NCBI GenBank assembly: GCA_016285355.1
Contig: JAEEQP010000018.1
Coordinates: 1-64,000, forward strand
Source of the DNA: Bacteroidales bacterium
Lineage (GTDB): Bacteria > Bacteroidota > Bacteroidia > Bacteroidales > F082
Direction: 5' to 3'
Length of the DNA: 64,000 nt
How positions within the stretch are numbered: position 1 is the first letter of the stretch; each line of letters starts with the position of its first letter. Positions 51,535 through 57,933 of the stretch are shown here, piece after piece. Below the pieces are notes generated by a model. That model saw nothing but the letters and a program-made list of their open reading frames with translations. It ran no database searches and was not told where the DNA came from. A program made the position numbers and the translations under genes.

Positions 51535-52239
51535 ATGTCGAAGCTTTATCTTGTTCCCACCCCGATAGGCAACCTGGAAGACATCACTTTGCGTGCCATC
51601 CGCATCCTGAAAGAGGTGGACGGTATCCTGGCCGAAGACACGCGCACTTCGGGCAACTTGCTCCGCCATCTGGACATCAGCAAGCCCATGACGGCTTTCC
51701 ATATCCGCAACGAGCATCAGGTGGTGGAACGCATCGCCGACCGCATCGAGGCAGGGGAGACCTTGGCCTTGGTGACCGATGCCGGAACGCCCGCCATTTC
51801 TGACCCGGGTTTTCTTTTGGTGCGCGAATGTGTGAAACGTAACATCGAGGTGGAATGTCTGCCTGGCCCGACGGCTTTTGTGCCGGCTTTGGTCAATTCG
51901 GGACTGCCTGCGGAGAAGTTCATTTTTGAAGGTTTCTTGCCGCATAAGAAAGGCCGTCAGACCAAGTTGCAGGCCGTGGCGGCTTATCCTTACACGACCA
52001 TTCTCTACGAGTCACCTTTCCGTTTGCTGAAGACTTTGCAGCAGTTGGCCGAGGTGTGTGGTAGCGAAAGAAAGGTCTGCGTCTCGCGCGAGCTGACTAA
52101 AATCCATGAAGAAAATGCCCGAGGTACCTTGGCCGAGGTAATCGAGCATTTTTTTAAGAAGGACATCAAGGGTGAAATCGTTATCGTATTGGAAGGAACA
52201 ACAGCCCCTTCAACTCAAGAGGAACAAGAAGAAGAATAA
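51535..52239 (+). CDS. rsmI: 16S rRNA 2'-O-ribose C1402 methyltransferase
   Basis: 234-aa SAM-dependent enzyme of the tetrapyrrole methylase fold that methylates C1402 of 16S rRNA. Hallmarks: LYLVPTPIGNLEDITLRAI at the N-terminus, EDTRTSGNLLRHL, LVTDAGTPAISDPGFLLVRE, CLPGPTAFVPALVNSGLP and FEGFLPHKKGRQ. The length is slightly shorter than the E. coli protein (286 aa), which lacks only the C-terminal part here. It follows the acidic protein gene by 6 bp. Confidence 0.96.
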   Translation: MSKLYLVPTPIGNLEDITLRAIRILKEVDGILAEDTRTSGNLLRHLDISKPMTAFHIRNEHQVVERIADRIEAGETLALVTDAGTPAISDPGFLLVRECVKRNIEVECLPGPTAFVPALVNSGLPAEKFIFEGFLPHKKGRQTKLQAVAAYPYTTILYESPFRLLKTLQQLAEVCGSERKVCVSRELTKIHEENARGTLAEVIEHFFKKDIKGEIVIVLEGTTAPSTQEEQEEE

Positions 52240-52244
52240 AAATA

Positions 52245-52301
52245 AAATAGCCTTGCCTTTAATAGATTCCCAAGGGAATGACATTAAAGGCAAGGCTATT
52301 T
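52245..52301. terminator. Bidirectional terminator with 19-bp perfect stem
   Basis: AAATAGCCTTGCCTTTAAT (52245-52263) and its exact complement at 52283-52301, A-rich on one side and T-rich on the other, between convergent rsmI and the outer-membrane-type gene. The loop contains GATTCCC...GGGAATGAC, which resembles the repeat at 45889-46016. Confidence 0.85.
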
Positions 52302-52305
52302 CACA

Positions 52306-52980
52306 TTAAAACGAGAACGCGAGCCTCACGTAATAATCCGTGATGACATCCTTTCTCCCGCTATTGAAGCCCAAATCGCTGTCCACGACATCAATGGCCG
52401 ACATGCCGAAACTAATTTGGGTGCAGTAGATTTTGATGCCCACGGCACCGCTTGTGTACAATCCCGTGGATTTGTAGTGGTGTATGCCGTCAAGGTCGTT
52501 GCAGGTCACTACACCTAAAGGAGCAGAGTAGCCGACACGTCCTTCTACGAAGGGACTGATGGGAGCGTTGGGTAAGGTGAGTTTCAGGTTGGCGTAAACA
52601 GGCAACGTGTGGATGTAGGTCTCCTGCATGTTGTTGAACAGATGGCAGTGCTGACCGTAACTCGAATAATATTCGGCACCGATGCCGACACTGGTGATGT
52701 GACCGACTTGGTACTCAGCCATACCGCCTACACTGAAATGATAAGGAATCTCGTGCATGAAAACGGCTCCAAAATCGTGGGAACCTAATTCACCATACAC
52801 TTGGAAACGCAGCTCCCCAATAGGGCTATAGACGCGGTCGGGGACATGTTTGTGACGAGGTTGCACCACCGTTCTTTTAGGTGGGTGGCAGCGATGGCGC
52901 GGACGCGGTGGACGGATTTGTGCCTCGGCTGAAATCGACAAAACAATCAGGAGGCAAAAGGAAAACAAAGTCTTTTTCAT
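52306..52980 (-). CDS. Small outer-membrane beta-barrel-like protein
   Basis: 224-aa exported protein (signal peptide LFSFCLLIVLSISAEAQ). After a His/Arg/Pro-rich segment (RPPRPRHRCHPPKRT) come about eight alternating strands (ELRFQVYGELGSHDFGAVFM, VGIGAEYY, YANLKLTLP, GRVGYSAPLG, GAVGIKIYC) and a terminal aromatic (VRLAFSF), which is the outer-membrane assembly signature. Function unknown; opacity/OmpX-like small porins are the nearest in layout. It lies 60 bp after the FMN-binding gene and may be its cotranscript. Confidence 0.7.
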   Translation of the reverse strand: MKKTLFSFCLLIVLSISAEAQIRPPRPRHRCHPPKRTVVQPRHKHVPDRVYSPIGELRFQVYGELGSHDFGAVFMHEIPYHFSVGGMAEYQVGHITSVGIGAEYYSSYGQHCHLFNNMQETYIHTLPVYANLKLTLPNAPISPFVEGRVGYSAPLGVVTCNDLDGIHHYKSTGLYTSGAVGIKIYCTQISFGMSAIDVVDSDLGFNSGRKDVITDYYVRLAFSF

Positions 52981-53040
52981 AGGTCAAACGTTTTGATGAT
53001 GACCGATGAAATACAAAAACCGTACCAAGAACGAGAACGC

Positions 53041-53535
53041 TTATTTCTTCACTTGCCTTTGATAGGCCTGCAAACGGGTTTTGAGGCTGTTTTTCACGCC
53101 GTTAGAGGTGTAAGTGGCTCCGCTGACGGCATCCACTTCTTTGCCGAGGGCTTCGTCGGGGGTGAGGCCGTTCCAGGCTTCATAAAGGCCGCCTTCCACC
53201 ACATGCTGTGCAAAACGCGGTGTCTCTTGGTTTTCCAAAAGCACCACATTCTTGATGCGTCCCTCGGCATCCAAGGCTATTAATAAAGGTGTGGGGCCGT
53301 TGAAGCCTTTCACGTCGTCGGAGTAGGGCGAAGAGAACAACACAGTGCCCAGTTTGTTGCCTTTCGCGTCTTTGACTTCATAAAAAGCCGTGTCGATGGC
53401 CTTGGTCTTGGCGGCATCGGCGAAATAGGGTTGGACTTCCGAAACAGGGAGTTCGGGGAGCTTGGGGCCGCAACTGAATAAAGCCACTACACCGCCAGCC
53501 ATCAGTGCGCCCAAGGTTTTCACAATAACGTTCAT
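53041..53535 (-). CDS. FMN-binding domain lipoprotein (RnfG-like)
   Basis: 164-aa lipoprotein (lipobox Cys in ALFSC) with one FMN_bind domain. The motif DAVSGATYTSNGVKNSL contains the S-G-A-T sequence in which threonine receives covalently bound FMN from the ApbE flavin transferase, as in RnfG/NqrC. It therefore probably carries electrons at the periplasmic side of the membrane. The rest of an Rnf or Nqr operon is not nearby, so it may serve a different extracytosolic electron-transfer chain. Start at 53535 gives the signal peptide and follows the -7 box by 25 bp. Confidence 0.87.
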   Translation of the reverse strand: MNVIVKTLGALMAGGVVALFSCGPKLPELPVSEVQPYFADAAKTKAIDTAFYEVKDAKGNKLGTVLFSSPYSDDVKGFNGPTPLLIALDAEGRIKNVVLLENQETPRFAQHVVEGGLYEAWNGLTPDEALGKEVDAVSGATYTSNGVKNSLKTRLQAYQRQVKK

Positions 53536-53560
53536 TTTTGCTGGGTTTTGAAATTTTGTG

Positions 53561-53568
53561 CAAAAGTA
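53561..53568 (-). promoter_or_regulatory. -7 box of the FMN-binding protein gene
   Basis: Reverse strand TACTTTTG, exact consensus. Confidence 0.65.
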
Positions 53569-53611
53569 GTGAAATCCTTCCAACAAATAAACAAATAAAC
53601 AATCAACGATT

Positions 53612-53705
53612 TTTCGACAAGCTCAAAAACCTATCAACAAAACCATTATCTTTGTGCCATCATATTACGACAAGCTCAATAACATATTTCGACAAGCACA
53701 ATAAC
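53612..53705 (+). repeat. Three REP half-arms in the udk upstream region
   Basis: TTCGACAAGCTCAAAAACC at 53612, ACGACAAGCTCAATAAC at 53666 and TTCGACAAGCACAATAAC at 53688 are single arms of REP family 1 (CGACAAGCTCA), all in the same direction and without the partner arm. Two lie downstream of the udk -7 box and would be in its leader. Confidence 0.7.
53647..53654 (+). promoter_or_regulatory. udk: -7 box of udk
   Basis: TATCTTTG, exact consensus, 65 bp upstream of the ATG at 53720. Confidence 0.6.
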
Positions 53706-53719
53706 CTAAACTTCAAATT

Positions 53720-54328
53720 ATGTTAGTCATTGGAATCGCAGGCGGCTCAGGTTCAGGGAAAACCACCGTCGTTAAGGAACTGGTAAGGCAACTGCCAGAC
53801 AATTCAGTATCAGTCATTTCGCAGGACGCTTATTACTTCGACAACGGCGACAAGACGCCCGAAGAGAAGAAACGAATCAACTTCGACCATCCCGATGCCA
53901 TCGAGTGGGATTTGCTCATCGACCATCTCGACCGCCTGAAGAAAGGCGAGACCATCCCGATGCCGATTTACACCTACGTCACTTGCGCCCGCTCGCAGGA
54001 AGTGATTTATGTACATCCAACCGAGGTCATCATTGTGGAAGGCATTATGGTGCTGACCCAAGAGGAGCTTCGCAAACGCATGGATATCAAGGTGTTTGTG
54101 GATACCGACAGCGACGAACGCCTGATGCGTATCATCCGCCGCGACATCGCCGAACGTGGCCGCACCTGGGAGGACGTGTTGCGTCATTACCAGACCTTCG
54201 TCAAGCCCATGCACCAGCAGTTCATCGAACCTACCAAGCGCAGTGCCGACATCATTTTGCCGCGTGGTTCAAGCCCTGTAGTGGTCGACATCCTCGCTTC
54301 GCGGATTCGGATGCATTTAGGGAAATAA
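53720..54328 (+). CDS. udk: Uridine kinase
   Basis: 202-aa P-loop kinase that phosphorylates uridine and cytidine in pyrimidine salvage. P-loop GIAGGSGSGKTTV (residues 5-17), YYFDNGDKTPEEKKRINFDH (substrate region), PIYTYVTCAR and DTDSDERLMRIIRRDIAERG are typical. Length agrees with the family. It ends at a strong terminator shared with tRNA-Gln on the other strand. Confidence 0.96.
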   Translation: MLVIGIAGGSGSGKTTVVKELVRQLPDNSVSVISQDAYYFDNGDKTPEEKKRINFDHPDAIEWDLLIDHLDRLKKGETIPMPIYTYVTCARSQEVIYVHPTEVIIVEGIMVLTQEELRKRMDIKVFVDTDSDERLMRIIRRDIAERGRTWEDVLRHYQTFVKPMHQQFIEPTKRSADIILPRGSSPVVVDILASRIRMHLGK

Positions 54329-54332
54329 AAGA

Positions 54333-54364
54333 CGAAAGCCGAACACTTGTTCGGCTTTCGTTTT
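54333..54364. terminator. Bidirectional terminator between udk and tRNA-Gln
   Basis: CGAAAGCCGAA (54333-54343) and TTCGGCTTTCG (54350-54360) form a perfect 11-bp stem, with TTTT on the + strand after it and A residues before it for the reverse transcript. Confidence 0.85.
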
Positions 54365-54366
54365 GG

Positions 54367-54437
54367 TTGTCCAACCAGGATTCGAACCTAGACTAACTGA
54401 TCCAGAGTCAGTTGTGCTGCCATTACACCATTGGACA
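54367..54437 (-). tRNA. tRNA-Gln (CTG anticodon)
   Basis: 71-nt cloverleaf on the reverse strand: acceptor TGTCCAA/TTGGACA, D-arm GGTGTAATGGCAGC, anticodon stem AACTGA/TCAGTT around CTCTGGA (anticodon CUG), T-loop GGTTCGAATCC. CCA is not encoded. The U1-A72 start is typical for tRNA-Gln. Confidence 0.95.
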
Positions 54438-54554
54438 TCTCCATCTAAATCGGTGGCAAAAATACGCTTTTTTTGAATGCCGCAATAAAAAAAGAGGAAA
54501 TTTTTTCTGATTTTTTTCGTCTATGCGTCGTCATCGGGCGTAAGAAACTCAATA

Positions 54555-55340
54555 TCAATACTTGTTGAAACGTGAGCCCCAGTTGTACGACAGCATGAAG
54601 GTGATGAATAACCTTTTGTTACGTTCCGAATCCATGATGGACACCCCCAAGGGAAAGAATTCGGCTTTCACATCTACGTTGAGGGATTGTGCCCTTGGGC
54701 GCGACTTCCCGATGTCGAAACCGAGGCCCAAAGAGGCGTGGACACCAGGTGAGAGTTTGGTTTCTGCAATGCCTTTGGTGAAAGGTGCCCGACCGAGGAT
54801 GTCGAGACCTGGCTGAAAGGTCTGTTCTTCTATCGTTTCGTAATAGCCGTTGTTGCTGGGCTTATAGGCGATAGCATAGTAATAATATGGTTTGAGCAAG
54901 GCCAAAGACGCGCCCGCTTCGTAAGTCCATCGCGTCTCGATGCCGCCCCAGTAGGGTTTGCCGAAGATGCGTCGGTCTTCTCCATAGCCGAATCGCAGTA
55001 CATACACATAGTTCAATTTGCCGTAGACGAAAGGCCGCGTGTTGTAGGTGGAGATGTTCATGGTCTTGATCTCCTTGAGCGAATGCAGCGAAACAACTTC
55101 CGCCTCCCAGTTCCTAATAAGGTGTATGCTCTTGATTTTTCCGATTTTGAAGCCTGCGCCAAAACCTCTGGAATGGATAGCCAGTTTGATGGTGTTTTGG
55201 TGGTTGTAGACTAACCTTTCTTCTATGGGTTTGTCGTCTTCGCTTTGGATGTCAATATTTTGTGCGGGCAACAAAAAAGCACACGCTCCGAAAAGCGTGA
55301 GCATGAAAATGCGCAATAGGGTTTGTCTGAGGGCAGTCAT
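54555..55340 (-). CDS. Exported outer-membrane-like protein of unknown function
   Basis: 261-aa protein starting with a signal peptide (LLRIFMLTLFGACAFLLPAQ). The rest is rich in alternating strands (TIKLAIHSRGFGAGFKIG, VYGKLNYVYVLRFGYGED, SPGVHASLGLGFDIG, AEFFPLGVSIM) and ends FITFMLSYNWGSRFNKY, which looks like a small barrel. I do not recognise a family. The ATG at 55340 is preferred over 55358 because it gives a compact signal peptide. It lies 27 bp after a small lipoprotein gene read in the same direction. Confidence 0.7.
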   Translation of the reverse strand: MTALRQTLLRIFMLTLFGACAFLLPAQNIDIQSEDDKPIEERLVYNHQNTIKLAIHSRGFGAGFKIGKIKSIHLIRNWEAEVVSLHSLKEIKTMNISTYNTRPFVYGKLNYVYVLRFGYGEDRRIFGKPYWGGIETRWTYEAGASLALLKPYYYYAIAYKPSNNGYYETIEEQTFQPGLDILGRAPFTKGIAETKLSPGVHASLGLGFDIGKSRPRAQSLNVDVKAEFFPLGVSIMDSERNKRLFITFMLSYNWGSRFNKY

Positions 55341-55367
55341 GGCCGTGCCTCCCAACACCTATTTTTA

Positions 55368-55499
55368 TTAATAACGCGTTTCTTTGATGTACTTTGACGA
55401 TTCGCCGTAGGCTGGGCAGCTCTTGTTGGAACCGCAAGAGGTCATGATAATGCCTGAAACAAAGGCGATTAACAGCGCGATGGCAACTTTTTTCTTCAT
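55368..55499 (-). CDS. Very small lipoprotein
   Basis: 43-aa product: signal peptide (VAIALLIAFVSGIIMTSC) with lipobox Cys, then only about 23 residues (GSNKSCPAYGESSKYIKE) containing a second Cys. Such short lipoproteins with a CPAYG-type tail are common in Bacteroidales but unnamed. It heads a two-gene unit with the barrel-like protein downstream. Confidence 0.65.
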   Translation of the reverse strand: MKKKVAIALLIAFVSGIIMTSCGSNKSCPAYGESSKYIKETRY

Positions 55500-55576
55500 A
55501 GCTATGAAATTTGATTTGCAAAGTAACGGATTTTTCTCCGAAAAATTGCCATCTTTGCACAACTTTTTGAAAAATG

Positions 55577-55639
55577 CGGGCCTTCGACAAGCTCAGGCAC
55601 CTTAAAAGCAAAGGCCCTTGAGCCTGTCGAAAGGCCGAC
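55577..55639. repeat. REP-like element, family 1, upstream of ung
   Basis: CCTTCGACAAGCTCAGGCAC and CCTTGAGCCTGTCGAAAGG, arms of the same family as at 22013 and 39813. It lies 15 bp before the ung ATG and downstream of a weak -7 box (CATCTTTG at 55550-55557), so it would be in the ung leader. Confidence 0.85.
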
Positions 55640-55654
55640 AATGAATGTAAGACT

Positions 55655-56332
55655 ATGGAAGTAAAGAAACCGAATATCGATGAAAGTTGGTACCAAGTGC
55701 TGCGTCCGCAGTTCGAGGCACCCTATTTCGCTGACTTGAAATCCTTCTTGGTGAGCGAAAAACGACAATATGCCGTATATCCTCCAGGGCCACTGATTTT
55801 CAACGCCTTCAACCTCACGCCATTCGACAAGGTGAAGGTCGTCATCTTGGGCCAAGACCCATATCACGGCCCTGGGCAGGCACATGGGCTATCGTTTTCG
55901 GTGCCCGACGGTGTGCCATTCCCGCCCAGCCTGCAAAACATCTTCAAGGAGTTGCACGACGACCTCGGTATACCGATGGCGCGTTCAGGCAACCTCGAGA
56001 AGTGGGCGAGGGAAGGGGTATTATTGCTCAATGCCTCGCTAACGGTGCGTGCAGGACAGGCAGCCTCACACTCGCATCACGGTTGGGAACAATTCACCGA
56101 TGCGGCCATCCGTGCCCTTTCTGACCAAAGGGAACATTTGGTTTTCATCCTCTGGGGCAATTACGCCATCGCGAAACAAGCCTTGATTGACCCATTCAAA
56201 CACTTGATTCTGAAATCGGTGCACCCATCACCCTTGTCGGCCAGCCGAGGTTTTTTCGGCTGTCATCATTTCTCGCAAACGAATAATTATTTAATACAAA
56301 ACGGAATAGAACCTATTGACTGGAGCCTATGA
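55655..56332 (+). CDS. ung: Uracil-DNA glycosylase
   Basis: 225-aa family-1 UDG that removes uracil from DNA. The water-activating loop [13 protein letters not shown] (residues 66-78), the [12 protein letters not shown] stretch, [12 protein letters not shown], and [13 protein letters not shown] with the catalytic His are present. Length agrees. The stop overlaps the next start (ATGA at 56329), so ung and the nucleotide-pool cleaner rdgB are coupled; both limit non-canonical bases in DNA. Confidence 0.97.
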   Translation: MEVKKPNIDESWYQVLRPQFEAPYFADLKSFLVSEKRQYAVYPPGPLIFNAFNLTPFDKVKVVILGQDPYHGPGQAHGLSFSVPDGVPFPPSLQNIFKELHDDLGIPMARSGNLEKWAREGVLLLNASLTVRAGQAASHSHHGWEQFTDAAIRALSDQREHLVFILWGNYAIAKQALIDPFKHLILKSVHPSPLSASRGFFGCHHFSQTNNYLIQNGIEPIDWSL

Positions 56333-56907
56333 AACAGATAGTCTTTGCCACCAACAATAAAAACAAACTGCGCGAGATGCGCGAAATCATGGAAGGCCTC
56401 TATGAGGTCTTGAGCCTCGAAGACATTGGCTGCCACGAGGACATCATCGAGGATGCAGACACCATCGAAGGCAACGCCAAAATCAAGGCGGACTTCGTCA
56501 CCAACAAGTTCCATGTGGACTGTTTCGCTGACGACACAGGTCTTGAAGTGGAGGCCTTGGGCGGTGCTCCCGGCGTGTATTCGGCGCGTTATGCCGGCGA
56601 GCATTGCAGCTATCAGGACAACGTGGACAAGATGCTTGCCGCCATGAAAGGCCAGACCAACCGCAAAGCGGCCTTCCGCACTTGCATCGCATTGAATCTT
56701 GATGGGAAATCCTATTATTTCGAAGGTCGTTGCGACGGACAAATCACCGAGCAGCAGCGCGGCACCGAGGGCTTCGGCTACGACCCCATCTTCCAGCCCG
56801 ACGGTTACGACCAGACCTTTGCCGAACTGGGCCATGAAGTGAAAAACGCTATCAGCCACAGGGGGAGAGCTACGCAGAAACTGATTGCGTTTTTGAAGGA
56901 AATCTAA
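56329..56907 (+). CDS. rdgB: Non-canonical purine NTP pyrophosphatase (RdgB/HAM1)
   Basis: 192-aa enzyme that hydrolyses ITP, dITP and XTP to monophosphates. [15 protein letters not shown] at the N-terminus, [43 protein letters not shown] and [10 protein letters not shown] are the standard motifs. Coupled to ung by overlap and followed 15 bp later by the unknown gene at 56923. Confidence 0.96.
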   Translation: MKQIVFATNNKNKLREMREIMEGLYEVLSLEDIGCHEDIIEDADTIEGNAKIKADFVTNKFHVDCFADDTGLEVEALGGAPGVYSARYAGEHCSYQDNVDKMLAAMKGQTNRKAAFRTCIALNLDGKSYYFEGRCDGQITEQQRGTEGFGYDPIFQPDGYDQTFAELGHEVKNAISHRGRATQKLIAFLKEI

Positions 56908-56922
56908 TCTGATGTAAATAAG

Positions 56923-57624
56923 ATGAGCATGGACGAAAAACTCAAAAAGTTGTATGAGGAGTATTGGCCTAGATACCAAACATATATTCGTTATTCGGAG
57001 GCTGCTAAGAATGCCGCTTATCCATTTTTGATAAAGTGTCCTGATTCATATGAGGTGGCAGAAAAAAGAATAATGTTTTGTGGACAAGAAACACAAGGAT
57101 GGTACACAAAAGGATATAATGACCCTGATGTAGATTATCACGACTTGCGTGGATGCTATAATGCTTTCGTAAATGGAATCAATAATGCGGTCGTAAATAA
57201 GGAGCAAGGGAAAAATTCACCGTATTGGAATTTTCAGAAAAGGAATGCGTTTCCTAAAATTGCATTTATAAGGAACAACATCGTTAAGATTGGAAAGAGG
57301 AGAGCCCCAGGATGTGATGATAGAGTAAACGATTTGACATTAAAGTATTTCCCGGTAATCACTAAGGAAATTGAAATATTGGAGCCAGACCTTATTATCT
57401 TTTTTACTGGACCGAAATACGATAGTCGAATAGAAAAAGTTCTTGGCTCATTCTCAGAGGAACATATTGATGAACGATTTGAGTGCTGGGATCGGCTTGA
57501 ATTTAAAAACTCGAATATACCTTCAGCTATCAGATTAAATCATACAGGATGGCTTGTGCGTAATCGTTTATATAACTCAATGGTAGAGGCCGTTTGCTCA
57601 TATATAAAACATTTCTATGCGTAA
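56923..57624 (+). CDS. Uncharacterised protein with possible uracil-glycosylase-like fold
   Basis: 233-aa soluble protein without a family I can name. IMFCGQETQGWY (near residue 49) after a strand, and EPDLIIFFTGPKYDSRI (near residue 155) resemble the alternating strands and loops of the uracil-DNA-glycosylase superfamily, but the usual catalytic GQDPY is replaced. No nuclease motif is seen. It follows rdgB by 15 bp and would be the third gene of the ung-rdgB operon. It is clearly more AT-rich than ung and rdgB, which suggests later acquisition. Confidence 0.6.
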   Translation: MSMDEKLKKLYEEYWPRYQTYIRYSEAAKNAAYPFLIKCPDSYEVAEKRIMFCGQETQGWYTKGYNDPDVDYHDLRGCYNAFVNGINNAVVNKEQGKNSPYWNFQKRNAFPKIAFIRNNIVKIGKRRAPGCDDRVNDLTLKYFPVITKEIEILEPDLIIFFTGPKYDSRIEKVLGSFSEEHIDERFECWDRLEFKNSNIPSAIRLNHTGWLVRNRLYNSMVEAVCSYIKHFYA

Positions 57625-57889
57625 TTTGACAAGATTATCTTGCCGTCTTACGGCACTATGGTAATGATAGTGGCTATTCAATCCATAAGAAATATATGAT
57701 ACAATTTGCCGAAGAATATTTAGACTATCCATGGTGCAAGTGCCGCTTGCACAATTTTAGGAGGTGCCGGCTTTGCAAACAATTCGACAATGTCAACGAT
57801 GCAAAACGACAACAGAGATAAAGTCCCGAAGGGACGACCCGAATACACCCCGATATGCAATGTCGGGTTTTCATATTAACGATAATACA
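57625..57889. other. Intergenic stretch with repeat remnants
   Basis: No supported reading frame. It holds GTGCAAGTGCCGCTTGCAC-like and AGGTGCCGGCTTTGCAAAC hairpins near 57733-57780, and the family-2 REP-like element at 57820-57872. Probably decayed repeats. Confidence 0.5.
57820..57872. repeat. REP-like element, family 2, copy 2
   Basis: AAAGTCCCGAAGGGACGACC, then AATACACCCCGATATGC and AATGTCGGG: same two-hairpin layout as 36490-36540. Confidence 0.65.
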
Positions 57890-57927
57890 ATAATCCCCTG
57901 CCAAAGATATTCTTGACAGGGGATTAT
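57890..57927 (-). terminator. alaS: Terminator of alaS
   Basis: ATAATCCCCTG (57890-57900) and CAGGGGATTAT (57917-57927) form a perfect 11-bp stem, starting 7 bp after the alaS stop on the reverse strand. Confidence 0.75.
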
Positions 57928-57933
57928 ATCTTA

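Noticed and set aside
50401..51945. 514-codon open frame antisense to the acidic protein and rsmI
   Set aside because: It crosses two real genes and consists of low-complexity Leu/Phe/Arg complementary to Glu codons.
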